Shown here piece after piece: positions 62,762 through 64,000 of a DNA stretch of 64,000 bases; position 1 is the stretch's first letter, and the number at the start of each line of letters is the position of its first letter. The stretch spans positions 102,594 to 166,593 of the forward strand of contig JAIVFJ010000147.1 in assembly GCA_025765615.1 (NCBI GenBank). Direction: 5' to 3'. This DNA is from Zopfochytrium polystomum. Taxonomy: Eukaryota > Chytridiomycota > Chytridiomycetes > Chytridiales > Chytridiaceae. A program made the translations under genes and the position numbers. A model generated the notes under the pieces. That model searched no databases, was not told the origin of the DNA, and saw only the letters and a list, made by a program, of their open reading frames with translations.

Positions 62762-62796
<35 letters not shown>
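62762..62796. repeat. Homopolymer C35 tract
   Basis: Thirty-five consecutive C. G/C homopolymers of this length are rare. It could form an i-motif/G-quadruplex, or be an assembly artefact. Confidence 0.9.
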
Positions 62797-62798
<2 letters not shown>

Positions 62799-64000
62799 AG
62801 CAGATCAAGTTACAATACATGAGGTGTGGCAGTCAGTGGCCACAGCACAGGTGCGGTTTTGCTCAAGCTTGCCTCCATCATCCCAACTGTCGCCGTTGAA
62901 GGTAGTGTACCAGGCCGAACTGCGCTTGTATGGTGCGGTGGCAGCAGCAGGCGGTTCCTGGCGGCAGGGTAAGATTGTGACTCGGGCATCCCAGATGCTG
63001 ACAACCCTCTGCCACCAGCACCGAACGCAGCCCCGGCCCACAAATCGTTTGTTGATTGCGTCTGAAGCTTTCTCGTCCTTCGTGCCTGTGGGCAGTGGCA
63101 ACAGCTGGATCGCACTCGGTACTAGCCGCCACACCCCGTCACACAACCTCTGAAAGCTCCTCTTGCAGCTGTACAAGTACAACAGCCTCCCGTGACCCAC
63201 TGCGCCCGCCATCGTCCCAGTGGCAGCTGGAACCTCCGTTGCCGGCGATGATAAAGTTTACGCACCTGGGCGGCACGCACGTGCTGCAGACAGCTGCTAA
63301 CAAGTGGGATTCGGTGGCAGGGCAGACAGCGCTGTCGGTCTGGGGTCGACATCGTTGGTGGCTGCCACAACTGCACTGGGCGATGCGGGGTCGGAGTTTC
63401 AGGTGCAGAGGGGAGGGTATCTGCTGCTTTGTCGGTGGGTGGGGGCGGCAGTGGGGAGGTCGGGGGAGTCAATTTGACAGTGTTGTGTCAGGGGTTGCGG
63501 GCTCAACGGCAGGGGCTGGAAGTGGGTGGGGCATGGCATGCTAGCGCAGACTGAGCTTGGCGACGTTGCTGGACGCGATGGCCAGCTTGCCAGTTGCCGA
63601 GTCTGCGGCTTTGGGGGAGCCCCTCAAAGGTTCCTTTTTCGTCATGGAGCTCCAGATGGGGAATAGTGGAGGGCACTGCTATCGCTGTCGTTGTCGCTGT
63701 CGCACCCCCCTCTTTGCACTGCATGGTATGGGAAAGCAGGTCTCCCCCACAGTGGTGGGGCAGCAGGCGGCGCACTGTGGCAGACAAAGAGCAGCAGCAG
63801 CAGCAGCTTCTTTTGTGCCAGGGAATGAAACGGGAACGTCAGCAGAAGCGGGATGGAACTGCTGGGTAGGAGCTGGCGATCAAGCTTTTTCATTTCTCAT
63901 TATTTCAATTTTTCCTTTGGTTTTTCTCTCTCCTTTGTCTTGGCTGTACTCTTTCTAATCAGCTAACACCTTTCTTCCCCTTTCCTCCCCCCTCCTCTCA

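Larger units (their letters stand above)
59561..64000. other. GC-rich low-complexity end region without a recognisable gene
   Basis: All frames show short Ala/Pro/Arg-rich ORFs on both strands with no motif, TM pattern or splice chain that I can defend. It includes a (GA)n run, an (AC)n run near 61392-61413, a C35 tract and part of the T-rich repeat module near 62575-62680. Confidence 0.4.

Noticed and set aside
59561..64000. Several 90-180 codon ORFs (for example 61990-63153 plus)
   Set aside because: Ala/Pro/Arg-rich, overlapping on all frames, interrupted by poly-C and repeat modules, with no conserved motif.

Overview
This window is eukaryotic, and I infer an early-diverging (zoosporic, chytrid-like) fungus. 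The host blocks are very GC-rich. Their genes have short GT-AG introns, mostly 45-190 nt. They include a CocE/S15-type hydrolase, a TRM9-type tRNA methyltransferase, a Pff1-type vacuolar M28 protease relic, an F-box/ankyrin protein and two plant-style LRR membrane proteins. A TIR-NACHT-WD40 protein and a chromodomain Ty3 retrotransposon also fit fungi. No rRNA or intact tRNA gene was seen.

Layout. 0-3 kb: a two-TM membrane protein and a decayed copy of its 3' end. 3.3-4.7 kb: a dead NACHT-WD40 gene on the minus strand. 4.7-8.8 kb: gene-poor, with a tRNA-derived SINE-like element. 8.9-16.3 kb: CocE-like hydrolase, NmrA relic, TRM9, a small secreted protein and an F-box/ankyrin gene. 17.5-21.4 kb: two divergent LRR-TM genes. 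21.7-24.5 kb: a PIF/Harbinger-like transposase with a divergent accessory gene. 25.2-30.7 kb: a large intact TIR-NACHT-WD40 gene whose seven exons join in frame.

30.9-54.8 kb: a sharply AT-rich block that I read as an endogenous nucleocytoplasmic large DNA virus (giant-virus-like) segment. It opens with an iterated array of a TTTTTATCGAC motif that switches orientation. Next come two broken D5-type primase/helicase genes. Then follows an array of minus-strand gene cassettes encoding small Cys/His-rich and F-box-like proteins. Most cassettes have a promoter related to the mimivirus early motif AAAATTGA plus a CACGTG palindrome. Nine end in the same RNA hairpin, with an invariant AGCCA loop and a covarying stem, followed by a U-tract. 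A coiled-coil protein, a NADAR-domain protein, a KOW-like protein and a spliced gene are also present. No capsid, packaging ATPase or DNA polymerase gene lies in the window, so the assignment rests on D5, promoters, hairpins and composition.

A nearly pristine Ty3/chromovirus (44672-49974, TSD TTCTC) has jumped into one cassette and separated it from its promoter. It shows self-priming complementarity, a CCCAAAC -1 frameshift site and a heat-shock-element array in its LTRs.

54.8-64 kb: host sequence again, with a family of CAGCGTCCCCACAGAG-type repeats, a badly broken vacuolar protease gene and a terminal 5 kb of low-complexity GC-rich sequence without a recognisable gene. Several GC-rich host genes and the viral D5 genes carry single-base frameshifts, often at homopolymers. 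I cannot tell decay from assembly indels, though the long intact NLR and pol ORFs argue against a uniformly high error rate.
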